Shown here in pieces: positions 7,702 through 15,214 of a stretch of DNA of 56,258 nt. The position numbers and the translations under genes were made by a program. Location: NCBI RefSeq assembly GCF_029978005.1, contig NZ_JARKOZ010000004.1:1-56258 (forward strand), written 5' to 3'. This stretch comes from Solidesulfovibrio sp. (GTDB lineage Bacteria; Desulfobacterota; Desulfovibrionia; Desulfovibrionales; Desulfovibrionaceae). Below the pieces are notes generated by a model. The model saw only the letters and a list, made by a program, of their open reading frames with translations. It was not told the DNA's origin and searched no databases. How positions within the stretch are numbered: the first letter of the stretch is position 1; the number at the start of each line of letters is the position of its first letter.

Positions 7702-9089
7702 GCAGCGCAATCCGGGGGCTGCCCCGGGCTCAGCTGCAGATCGGTGCCACAACCGACGATCCTGATGACCTTGCCCTCAAGGAATGGCCTCGATTCTCGT
7801 TTGACGCCTGCCCAGGCATCCTGGGCGAGTTCGTGCGACTGGCGACACGCGACAGCGAAGCCGATCCGGCGGCGGTCTGCATCACCGCGTTGGTGCGCTT
7901 CGGGGCGGAGGTTTACGGCTACGCGCCCAATCGAGGCCCACACCTCTATGTGGGCGAAACCATCCACCCACCGCGACTCTTCGCCGTCATCTGCGGCAAT
8001 TCCAGCAAGGCCCGCAAAGGGACCTCCCGGCATCCCGTGACAAAGCTCTTTGAGCGGAAACACTGCCTGCCCATCGACCTGAAGACATGGGGCGTCCCTT
8101 TGCCCGCCAGGGAGAGCGGCGGCCCGCTCTCCACAGGGGAAGGCCTGGCCCACCATGTGCGCGACGAAAGCGACGAGGAGCGGGAACGAAGGCAGCGACA
8201 GAACCCCGCCGAACCGGTCCGCGAAAAGGGAGACAAAAGGCTCGTCATCATGGACGAGGAGTTAGCAAGCGCCTTTGCTTGCATCAAACGGGAAGGCAAC
8301 ACACTCTCCATGGGCATCCGTAGTTTCTGGGACTCCGGCGACTATGCCCCCCTGACCAAGAACAATCCCGTCCTGGTGCGCGGCGCGCATATCAGCATCA
8401 TCGCCCACATTACCATGCAGGAACTCGCCGTGTGTTTGGGCGAGGTGCAGGCCGTGAATGGCTTCGGCAACCGTTTCCTCTGGATATGCGCCCGGCGCTC
8501 GAAACTGGTTGCCCTGCCTTCACGGATGCCGGACGCCGAGCTTGCGCCCTTGCAGCGTGAGCTCTGGCGGTGCGTGGGGCATGCGCAGCAACGCGGCGTC
8601 ATGACCATGACAACAAACGCCCTGGAGCTCTGGCGACACGTCTACCCAGAGCTCTCTCAGGAGCACACGGGACTGGCCGGGAGCATAATCAACCGGGCCG
8701 AAGCCCAGACCCTCCGCCTAGCTCTCCTCTATGCGCTCTTGGATGCTCAGGGGAAAATCGAGGAGCCCCATCTGCAAGCGGCCCTTGCCATGTGGCGCTA
8801 TGCCCAGGATTCGGCGCGCTACATCTTCGGAGACCGGGCGACGGACCCGCTGGAAGATAAAATCCTGGAAGCGCTCAGGGCCGGCCCGCTCACGGCCACC
8901 GAACTGAGCAGCGTCCTGAGCAGGCATGTCCCCCGCGACCGCCTCAAACCCCTGCTGCAGCAACTCGAAGCACAACAGCGCATTACCATCACCAAGGTCA
9001 AAAACGCGGGCCGTCCCCGGATCACTCTGGCCCTGCGCGAATTAAGCGAAAAAAGCGAATTAAGCGAAAAAAGGCGGAGTCTCGCGTGA
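7698..9089 (+). CDS. DUF3987 (YfjI-type) replication-associated protein
   Basis: A 463-aa protein of the DUF3987 family found on plasmids, prophages and integrative elements, thought to be a primase/helicase-like replication ATPase. Visible hallmarks are a degenerate P-loop-like GNSSKARKGTS near residue 100, an acidic DEE segment (IMDEELASAFA) at about 195, the HITMQEL block, and NGFGNRFLWICARRS at about 250, which is characteristic of the family. The C-terminal 90 residues look like a winged helix (LTATELSSVLSRHVPRDRLKPLLQQL). It lacks a fused primase domain. The last codons run through a tandem 18-base repeat, giving the tail RELSEKSELSEK. Confidence 0.78.
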   Translation: MSSAIRGLPRAQLQIGATTDDPDDLALKEWPRFSFDACPGILGEFVRLATRDSEADPAAVCITALVRFGAEVYGYAPNRGPHLYVGETIHPPRLFAVICGNSSKARKGTSRHPVTKLFERKHCLPIDLKTWGVPLPARESGGPLSTGEGLAHHVRDESDEERERRQRQNPAEPVREKGDKRLVIMDEELASAFACIKREGNTLSMGIRSFWDSGDYAPLTKNNPVLVRGAHISIIAHITMQELAVCLGEVQAVNGFGNRFLWICARRSKLVALPSRMPDAELAPLQRELWRCVGHAQQRGVMTMTTNALELWRHVYPELSQEHTGLAGSIINRAEAQTLRLALLYALLDAQGKIEEPHLQAALAMWRYAQDSARYIFGDRATDPLEDKILEALRAGPLTATELSSVLSRHVPRDRLKPLLQQLEAQQRITITKVKNAGRPRITLALRELSEKSELSEKRRSLA

Positions 9090-9120
9090 ACCTTATTTCG
9101 CTTATTTCGCTTTATTCGCC
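9037..9120. repeat. Tandem 18-bp repeats and inverted copies around stop codon
   Basis: GCGAATTAAGCGAAAAAA occurs twice in perfect tandem at 9037-9054 and 9055-9072. Downstream, 9091-9120 carries inverted versions (TTCGCTTA at 9097-9104 and TTCGCTTT at 9106-9113). The two arms can form a long hairpin with the stop codon of the DUF3987 gene in its loop. This could be an iteron array, an origin or a transcript-ending structure. Confidence 0.65.
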
Positions 9121-9168
9121 ATCAGTATGTTGCTGCGGAAAGCCCGCGCACATCGGCGGCATGTCCGC

Positions 9169-9230
9169 ACCGCCAGCCTACCCTCTGGGGCCACACGCTG
9201 TCGCGGTGCCCCCAGCGGGGCTGGCGGGTG
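9169..9230. other. Candidate oriT stem-loop upstream of mob genes
   Basis: An imperfect 62-base inverted repeat with outer arms CACCGCCAGCC / GGCTGGCGGGTG and inner arms around CTGGGGCCAC / GGTGCCCCCAG. It lies 50 bases upstream of mobC, where ColE1-type plasmids keep oriT. A CTGGC near its right arm resembles the ColE1 nick context (CTGG/CTTA) only in part, so the nick site is unproven. Confidence 0.4.
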
Positions 9231-9279
9231 GGCTACACCCCCCTCGACCCCTGCCAAAGGCATCAAGGCCGGTGACGCC

Positions 9280-9663
9280 ATGAAAGGAAAAGCCCCAAAC
9301 CGCACAGCCTGGATCAAGCTTCGCGTCACCCCGGCTGAGAAGGAAGCGATCACGGCTAAGGCGCAAGCCCAGGGCCAGACCGTGACGGATTTCATCCGCC
9401 AACGCGTCCTGGATTACCGCCTTCGCCAAACACCCATGGAGAAGGAGCACGTTCGCCAGCTCGCCCGGGCGGGGGCGAATCTGAATCAACTGGCCAGGTG
9501 GGCCAACACGTACAAAAGCCGGGCAGAGGCCATTCAGGTCTTGGCAGTCCTCTTGAGCATCGAGAGGTCCCTCAAACGCGGCCCAGATGCGGGAGAAGAC
9601 GAGCGGCAAAAATCCTCTTCCTCCATGGAGTCAAAAGCTTTCAGGGAGACGCCATGTACATGA
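9280..9663 (+). CDS. mobC: MobC/MbeC-like relaxosome accessory protein
   Basis: A 127-aa protein. The N-terminal half is a ribbon-helix-helix-like DNA-binding domain (WIKLRVTPAEKEAITAKAQ... TVTDFIRQRV). The block ARAGANLNQLARWANTYK is the conserved signature of the MobC/MbeC family. It should bind oriT and help the relaxase nick. The ATG at 9280 is preferred: the longer frame to 9127 would read through the oriT-like hairpin with no ribosome site. It overlaps mobA by 10 bases. Confidence 0.88.
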   Translation: MKGKAPNRTAWIKLRVTPAEKEAITAKAQAQGQTVTDFIRQRVLDYRLRQTPMEKEHVRQLARAGANLNQLARWANTYKSRAEAIQVLAVLLSIERSLKRGPDAGEDERQKSSSSMESKAFRETPCT

Positions 9664-11240
9664 AGGTCTTCCCGCACGGGCAGGGGGCCGGGGATGGGCC
9701 GACACGCTACCTGGTGCGTCTGGACTACCCGGACCGGGACAAGCATCCGCCCGTGGTGCTGCGCGGCGATCATGAGCTGACCCGAGACCTGATCGACTCC
9801 CTGGACACCAAATGGAAGTTCACGGCCGGGGTCCTTTCCTGGCATCCGGACGAAGTCGTGACGCCCAAGCAGGAAACGCGCGTCATGGACGACTTCGAAG
9901 CCGTGGCCTTTGCCGGTCTGGAGCCGGACCAGCGCAACATCCTCTGGGTGAGGCATCACCATGCTGGGCATCATGAGCTCCATTTCGTCATCCCACGCGT
10001 GGAACTCTCAAGCGGCAAGGCCTTCAATCCCTGCCCGCCCGGCTGGCAAAAACACTTCGACGTGTTCCGGGACCTGCACAACCACCGCGAAGGTTGGGCC
10101 AGGCCGGACGATCCGGCCAGAGCCCGCCTGCGAACGCCGGAACACGCGGACCTGCACAAAGCCCGTCTGATTCGGTGGGGGGCTACGCCCGGCAAGGACG
10201 AACGCGCGGAGGCCAAGGACGCCGTTCACTCCTTCCTGCTCATGAAGATCGAAGAGGGACAGGTCACAAACCGCTCCGAGCTTCTTGCGGCGCTTCGGGA
10301 GGCCGACCTGGAGATTAACAGGGCGGGCAAGGACTACATCACCGTCAAAGACCCAGCCAGCGGCGAAAAGCTTCGCCTCAAAGGGGGAATCTATGCCGAA
10401 CACTGGCAACTCGCTGGCCTCCCTGGCCGAGCGCATGCGGGCCAAGACCGAACAGGACCGGCAGGAGCTCGAAGCCCTGACCCGGCACCAATTCGACGCC
10501 TTGAGCAAGAGCTTGCGGCAGTCGTCGGCCGCCGCGCTCAATACAACCGAAGCCGCTATCCAGGAAAAGCTTGGGACGTTGGAAGAGAGCATCGTCTCAC
10601 GCTGCCAAACCCTGAGCTGGACCTTCGGCCGAAAGTGGCTGCAAGCTCTGCTCTTGAGCATGGCCCTACTGGCCGGGGCGGCCTTGGGCGGCTGGGGCGT
10701 GATGGCTATGCTCACACACAGGCTCACGGCATTACAGGACGAGATTCAGAGCCTCAATGCGAACAAAGCCGACCTGGAGAACACCGTCGGACAACTGGAA
10801 AAGCGGACCTGGGGATTGAAACTCCTGGAGAACCAGGATGGACGGTTCATTGTTCTGCCGCCGAAGACATCGGCTCACACAGGCTGGACGGTGGGAAAAC
10901 AGCAAGCTGTGAAAGTGGAGTAGACTATGACCGAGATCGAAAGCATACTCACCGCCACATTGATCGCGTTGGAACAGGAGATTCGCCAGAAACAAGAAGC
11001 GCAGGCAAAGGCTATTACCGAACAGGAGCTATCACTGACGGCTCACACAGACACCTTACGCCTCCTTCAGAAACAGGTCAGTCATTTAAGCATTCAGCAA
11101 CAAGAATATACACAGCACTTAGAACGCTTGATCGATATATACAAGAACTTTGGGCAGCTATTGAGGTGGTTGGAAAAGATCAACTCCAGAGAGAAAAACG
11201 ATTAGAAATGCAGATTATTGAAAACACCGAATATCATTAA
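9654..11240 (+). CDS. mobA: ColE1-type (MbeA-like) relaxase
   Basis: A 528-aa relaxase, close to the 517 aa of ColE1 MbeA. It should nick oriT and lead the DNA strand into a helper's secretion channel. The N-terminal Tyr19 (RYLVRLDY) is the likely nucleophile. The metal-binding region is VRHHHAGHHELHFVIP with H101, E108 and H110 at the places of the HEN triad, so the Asn is replaced by His. FTAGVLSWHPDE and VELSSGKAFNP also align with MbeA. Residues from about 247 on are encoded by DNA that also carries mobB and mobD in another frame, which explains the low-complexity C-terminus. The start at 9654 has AGGGAG upstream. Confidence 0.9.
   Translation: MYMKVFPHGQGAGDGPTRYLVRLDYPDRDKHPPVVLRGDHELTRDLIDSLDTKWKFTAGVLSWHPDEVVTPKQETRVMDDFEAVAFAGLEPDQRNILWVRHHHAGHHELHFVIPRVELSSGKAFNPCPPGWQKHFDVFRDLHNHREGWARPDDPARARLRTPEHADLHKARLIRWGATPGKDERAEAKDAVHSFLLMKIEEGQVTNRSELLAALREADLEINRAGKDYITVKDPASGEKLRLKGGIYAEHWQLAGLPGRAHAGQDRTGPAGARSPDPAPIRRLEQELAAVVGRRAQYNRSRYPGKAWDVGREHRLTLPNPELDLRPKVAASSALEHGPTGRGGLGRLGRDGYAHTQAHGITGRDSEPQCEQSRPGEHRRTTGKADLGIETPGEPGWTVHCSAAEDIGSHRLDGGKTASCESGVDYDRDRKHTHRHIDRVGTGDSPETRSAGKGYYRTGAITDGSHRHLTPPSETGQSFKHSATRIYTALRTLDRYIQELWAAIEVVGKDQLQREKRLEMQIIENTEYH
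10393..10923 (+). CDS. mobB: MobB/MbeB-like mobilization protein, nested in mobA
   Basis: A 176-aa protein wholly inside the relaxase gene, in the +1 frame. The N-terminus SLASLAERMRAKTEQDRQELE matches the MbeB N-terminal region. A single transmembrane segment follows at about residues 80-105 (LLLSMALLAGAALGGWGVMAML), then a coiled coil (LQDEIQSLNANKADLENTV). In ColE1, MbeB stabilises the relaxase and links it to the membrane. The ATG at 10393 has AAGGGGG upstream. The overlap is the same arrangement as mbeA/mbeB in ColE1. Confidence 0.87.
   Translation: MPNTGNSLASLAERMRAKTEQDRQELEALTRHQFDALSKSLRQSSAAALNTTEAAIQEKLGTLEESIVSRCQTLSWTFGRKWLQALLLSMALLAGAALGGWGVMAMLTHRLTALQDEIQSLNANKADLENTVGQLEKRTWGLKLLENQDGRFIVLPPKTSAHTGWTVGKQQAVKVE
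10927..11205 (+). CDS. mobD: MobD/MbeD-like protein, nested in mobA
   Basis: A 92-aa, almost entirely coiled-coil protein (MTEIESILTATLIALEQEI... QVSHLSIQQQEYTQHLERL), aligning in length and pattern with MbeD/MobD of ColE1-type plasmids. It begins 3 bases after the mobB stop and lies inside the mobA 3' end in the same alternative frame as mobB. MbeD is linked to entry exclusion in ColE1; its role here is presumed similar. No ribosome site of its own is obvious, so coupling to mobB is likely. Confidence 0.82.
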   Translation: MTEIESILTATLIALEQEIRQKQEAQAKAITEQELSLTAHTDTLRLLQKQVSHLSIQQQEYTQHLERLIDIYKNFGQLLRWLEKINSREKND

Positions 11241-11434
11241 CATTTTAAAAACATGCCAAAAGATAGAAAGCACAATCGGAAGGCAACCCGTAATAGGGGA
11301 GCATATTTTTTGTTGACCAGAAGAGAACATAGGATTAGCCTATAAGCAATTATTGATTTACAATGACGAGCACACTGGGCGAAAAAGGATACATAAAAGC
11401 CGGTGCCTACCATTTACAATGAAGGAATGGGAAG

Positions 11435-13441
11435 ATGATTAATTTCCCCGTTTTTGAGCAATTAGAGGTTAGCAACTATGGGCTATACCCAGGCACGGAG
11501 ACACAACAAGGCATCAATATTAATTTCAAACCAGGATTGACGTTAATTCTTGGCGCAAACGGCTTAGGAAAGACAACACTAATTACCATCCTTTACCGCA
11601 TGCTGTCTGGCACACATGATTTGTCTCGTACAGCTCTCGATGCCACCGAATTGGGCGGCGCATCTTTGGAGGTAAAACCGTTAAATGCTGTTGATGTCGC
11701 CATGTTTGCAAACCGCGTGCAAGATTTGGCAACCAATGCATTCGCCACAGTAAGACTTTCTATAGGTCAAAAAAGATTGACAATTAAACGGCACCTTAAA
11801 AACCTTAAACTTGTTACTTTTCACTGTGACAAAGTCGACATTGGGACAGATGAGACCGTATACCAACAAATGCTGCCAGAAATTTCAGGCATGTCTAGCT
11901 TTGGCGACTGGCTCCTCTTGCTACGGCACATGGTTTTCTACTTCGAGGACAGACGCGAGTTAGTTTGGGATCCTTCTGCACAACGACACATTTTTCGAAT
12001 GATGTTTCTCTCTCCGGAAGAAGCTCAAAATTGGTATAAGAAGGAAAGGAATATTTTAGCATTGGACAGCCGCTACCGAAACGACACGGCTTCACTCAAC
12101 CGACTAAGGAAACGTATCACAACCAACAACAAAGCTCTTGGTGACGAAGCTTCATTGCGTACTGAACTAGTTTCATTGACAAAGCTTCAAGAAGAAGACG
12201 AAAGAGCGTATACAACGCTTGTTTCCGATATCGACTATCTGGACAAAAGGCGACATGCACTAAGAAAAGACTTGCTAGCTGCAGAGATGGCTGCCGACAA
12301 CACCGCACGCATTATTGAATCAGAGAAACTGGCGCTACTCAAGAATTACTTTCCTTCTGACAAACAGACGGCGCTATACCTCTACTCGGTACTCCTTGCA
12401 CAAGACCAATGCGCTGTCTGCGGGAATGAATCAAAGTCAACGGCAGAGGAGCTATCAACACGCATTACCAATCTTAAGTGTATTGTGTGCGGAAACGATT
12501 TAACGACTGAACCAGAGCATGACAATGTAGTTTCCTTCTCAAAAGAAAAAATACAAATTCAACATAAAAATTTTATACTAGATACAGACCGAGTAAATAA
12601 TTTGAAATCAGAACTTAGCAACATTTCTAAACAATATGATTCCGTAGCAACTCGCCTCATTGAAATACGCGCTGCCATCGCAGAAAGGTCTAAGCACATC
12701 AGCCGCATCGAGAAGGCTTTACCCAAAGGTGATGAGAAGCAGGCCGAGGCGCATAGGGAACTTTCTGCTCTCAACGAGGCATTAACTGGTGACAAAGCTA
12801 CATTAAACATGCTTTCAGACTCATTTAAGGAGTTAGTTGACCAAGCAAACACTCAAATACTTCAACATGCTGAAGCGATCAAAAATGCGTTCTCAGAATA
12901 TGCAAGTGGCTTTCTTTTTGAGGATGCCCAACTGAAATGGTCACCAACAAAAACGAGGCTGGGCCAAATAGGAATAGCTTCTGTTGCTTTCCCTGCATTT
13001 AATCTCGAAATGAGTGGCTCAGATTTTACAGGTAGAACACCTCGAAACGGGCCGGAAACCGTATCAGAGAGTCAAAGAGAATTTATCGATCTGGCGTTTC
13101 GTATGGCCTTGATTCAGGTTGCCGGCGACGGAGCCGGAGGATCACTGGTAATCGATGCGCCAGAATCTTCGCTAGATGCATTCTTCGTAAAAAGAGCTGC
13201 CAGCGTACTTTGCAGATTTGGCAAACATGACTCGAATAACCGTTTAATAATTACATCAAATTTGATTGATGGGCAGTTAATACCAGAAATGATCAAGAAC
13301 GGCATCCCTTCAGACGACCACACACAACGCCTCATAAATCTCATGAATATTGCCACTCCGACTGCAGCTGTGCGCAACAATCGACTTGAATATGAAATGG
13401 AGCTAAAGAAGATACTCATGGCTGGAGGGATTGATGGATAG
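11435..13441 (+). CDS. SMC/ABC-type ATPase with internal zinc ribbon
   Basis: A 668-aa ATPase that probably powers or gates the nuclease encoded downstream. Walker A is GANGLGKTT (40-48). The ABC signature-like SESQREFIDLAFRMAL is at 544-559. Walker B is LVIDAPESSLD (571-581). The switch position reads IITSN, with Asn instead of the usual His. The middle (about 200-470) is coiled coil, interrupted by two CxxC pairs at 326/329 and 349/352, a compact zinc ribbon rather than the single CxxC of Rad50 hooks. A ribosome site (AAGGAA) precedes the ATG. The DNA is AT-richer than its surroundings, a sign of separate origin. Its 3' end overlaps the next gene by 8 bases. Confidence 0.85.
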   Translation: MINFPVFEQLEVSNYGLYPGTETQQGININFKPGLTLILGANGLGKTTLITILYRMLSGTHDLSRTALDATELGGASLEVKPLNAVDVAMFANRVQDLATNAFATVRLSIGQKRLTIKRHLKNLKLVTFHCDKVDIGTDETVYQQMLPEISGMSSFGDWLLLLRHMVFYFEDRRELVWDPSAQRHIFRMMFLSPEEAQNWYKKERNILALDSRYRNDTASLNRLRKRITTNNKALGDEASLRTELVSLTKLQEEDERAYTTLVSDIDYLDKRRHALRKDLLAAEMAADNTARIIESEKLALLKNYFPSDKQTALYLYSVLLAQDQCAVCGNESKSTAEELSTRITNLKCIVCGNDLTTEPEHDNVVSFSKEKIQIQHKNFILDTDRVNNLKSELSNISKQYDSVATRLIEIRAAIAERSKHISRIEKALPKGDEKQAEAHRELSALNEALTGDKATLNMLSDSFKELVDQANTQILQHAEAIKNAFSEYASGFLFEDAQLKWSPTKTRLGQIGIASVAFPAFNLEMSGSDFTGRTPRNGPETVSESQREFIDLAFRMALIQVAGDGAGGSLVIDAPESSLDAFFVKRAASVLCRFGKHDSNNRLIITSNLIDGQLIPEMIKNGIPSDDHTQRLINLMNIATPTAAVRNNRLEYEMELKKILMAGGIDG

Positions 13442-14102
13442 GCTACCTATCCCCAGGGTGCTAGGGCCTGTTGACGATCTCAGACGCTGGTTGAGAATAT
13501 TATCAATACTTGATGCTTGTCATTGGGTAGGATTAGCACCCATCATAACCACATCTTTGCATGTAATAGTATATCTCGCTGAAGCCTTATCCCCAGCCTG
13601 GAATCTCAAAGCAATGGACGGGAAAGTTCTAAAACAATCGACCGCCCCTTACTATCCACTCCTACAGAAAGATACCAATCGACTCATCGGGATGGGGCTC
13701 ATTCGAGTTAACGCACTGGAAAAAGGATTTTCCGACAAAGGGGATCCAGTATTTTTACCAAAAATCAGTCTAGAGCTACAAAAAACTGATCAAATCCTAA
13801 AAACTTTGCGCGAACTCCCTGATGAAGAACTAATGTTCATATTTTTCCGTGAGGTTGTGCAGGCATTTTCGCGATTATCCGACCAACAGGTCCCCACTTC
13901 GATGAAAGAAGATGCTACTTACGGGGACCCTGCCGTGGATATTGGTCAAGTAATCGACCTTGGAGAGTGGTTAAGCACTGACAACACCGCAACTTCACAG
14001 GCCATTGACCAAATACGAAATTTCTCCGGCTACAGTATAAATCCAGCTGAAACAATTGATATATATGTTGACCATATCTTTAAACGAGTAAGCCATGGAT
14101 AA
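13434..14102 (+). CDS. Middle component of ATPase-nuclease system (winged-helix-like)
   Basis: A 222-aa protein I cannot place in a named family. The N-terminal half (LHVIVYLAEALSPAWNL... YYPLLQKDTNRLIGMGLIRV) has the layout of a winged helix, as in the middle components of ABC-three-component systems. The C-terminal half is helical and acidic. It overlaps the ATPase gene by 8 bases at its start and the nuclease gene by 8 bases at its end, so the three are translationally coupled and likely form one complex. The ATG at 13434 has GGAGGG 4 bases upstream; a TTG at 13431 is less likely. Adaptor function is inferred. Confidence 0.6.
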   Translation: MDRLPIPRVLGPVDDLRRWLRILSILDACHWVGLAPIITTSLHVIVYLAEALSPAWNLKAMDGKVLKQSTAPYYPLLQKDTNRLIGMGLIRVNALEKGFSDKGDPVFLPKISLELQKTDQILKTLRELPDEELMFIFFREVVQAFSRLSDQQVPTSMKEDATYGDPAVDIGQVIDLGEWLSTDNTATSQAIDQIRNFSGYSINPAETIDIYVDHIFKRVSHG

Positions 14103-15180
14103 CATAAGACTAGGCCTTTGGGGAAGTGACGATTTGAATGCAACGGTAAAAAATTATATCGGAAACCAATATTATCAAAACCTTCCTGAGGAAGCACATT
14201 TCCTCCATAGCGTCGCAAAAATCCTTGGCCTCCGATACGCCAGGGACAAAGAAGGCCTCCATTCAGCGCCCTCCATGTACATTCTTAATCGCCCCCCTAT
14301 TGATAGTGGTGTAGAGTTTAAACGGGAGCATACTTTTAGCCTTGGAGTTGTCGATGTCTCGGGGAAAATATGGTTTGGCTCTTCAGCAATGAACTCCAGC
14401 AACGGAGCCTCTATTCCTGAAGGCATAGACATCGACTCACTATTTACCTACGTTTCGCGAACCTTAAATTCAGGAGAGCAACCAGCTATCTATTACGATG
14501 TATCTGCGAGCGAAAAAACTTTTCGCTTTTATCCTAAAGGGGTAGAGAACCCGGACAACTGCACAGACATTCGTTTCGTTGGACAGATTATAGACGAAAG
14601 AAGTCTAAAATCATTTCTAGACCGAATCCACAACAGACATCTATTGACACCAACTGCATCATTTGCATCGAACGATCTTTGGGAAAACAAAATAAAATGT
14701 TATCCAATAAAACAAGCCGAGAGAGGTGTTCAAAGCATCTTACAGATTTGTCTCGCTGAAGCGCTAGGAAATATTCAAGTTAAATGCGAAGGAACTGGCG
14801 TATTCGGAAGATATGATCTATCTATTCTTGAACAAGACCCACTTGAGCCATCAAAATTTACAATTCATGCCATACTAGAGTTGAAAGTCGTCAAAAAATT
14901 TACTCATACTGGTCATGAAATCTCGGACAACATGAACAAAAAAGCTGTGTTAAAAGGTTTTAAACAAGCATTTGCCTATCGACATGAGCATCACGCAAAA
15001 TTTTCAGCCCTATGCTGCTATGACATGCGACCAAGCCCAACTCTTCATAAACACTCAGAAAAAAAATGCAAAATCGCCATAAAACTTGGCATTGAATTCT
15101 GGGCCTGGCCATTATTTTCTACACCAGATGCCGCTCGAGACTGGCTGGTGGAAAATACATCACCAAAGGAGCCCTCGTAA
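14095..15180 (+). CDS. PD-(D/E)XK nuclease, probable restriction effector
   Basis: A 361-aa protein with a complete PD-(D/E)XK core in its C-terminal half: Glu209 (QAERGVQS), Asp241 (GRYDLSIL), Glu262-Leu-Lys264 (HAILELKVV) and Gln291 (GFKQAFAYRH), followed by AKFSALCCYDMR. This arrangement is that of DNA-cleaving restriction-type enzymes. The N-terminal 190 residues are of unknown fold and probably contact the middle component or the target. It ends 34 bases before the stop of a convergent DNA methyltransferase gene, so protection of self DNA by methylation is the likely logic. Start ATG 14095 overlaps the preceding stop. Confidence 0.78.
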   Translation: MDNIRLGLWGSDDLNATVKNYIGNQYYQNLPEEAHFLHSVAKILGLRYARDKEGLHSAPSMYILNRPPIDSGVEFKREHTFSLGVVDVSGKIWFGSSAMNSSNGASIPEGIDIDSLFTYVSRTLNSGEQPAIYYDVSASEKTFRFYPKGVENPDNCTDIRFVGQIIDERSLKSFLDRIHNRHLLTPTASFASNDLWENKIKCYPIKQAERGVQSILQICLAEALGNIQVKCEGTGVFGRYDLSILEQDPLEPSKFTIHAILELKVVKKFTHTGHEISDNMNKKAVLKGFKQAFAYRHEHHAKFSALCCYDMRPSPTLHKHSEKKCKIAIKLGIEFWAWPLFSTPDAARDWLVENTSPKEPS

Positions 15181-15214
15181 GGGTACCTTCTTACCATTCA
15201 AGGCTACCTGGTGT

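Noticed and set aside
9498-9653. N-terminal extension of the relaxase
   Set aside because: It lies in the mobC gene in another frame and lacks a ribosome site; the ATG at 9654 fits AGGGAG and the MbeA start.
12410-12495. Rad50-type zinc hook in the ATPase
   Set aside because: Hooks have one CxxC per chain; two pairs 19 residues apart fit a zinc ribbon better, though I cannot exclude a modified hook.
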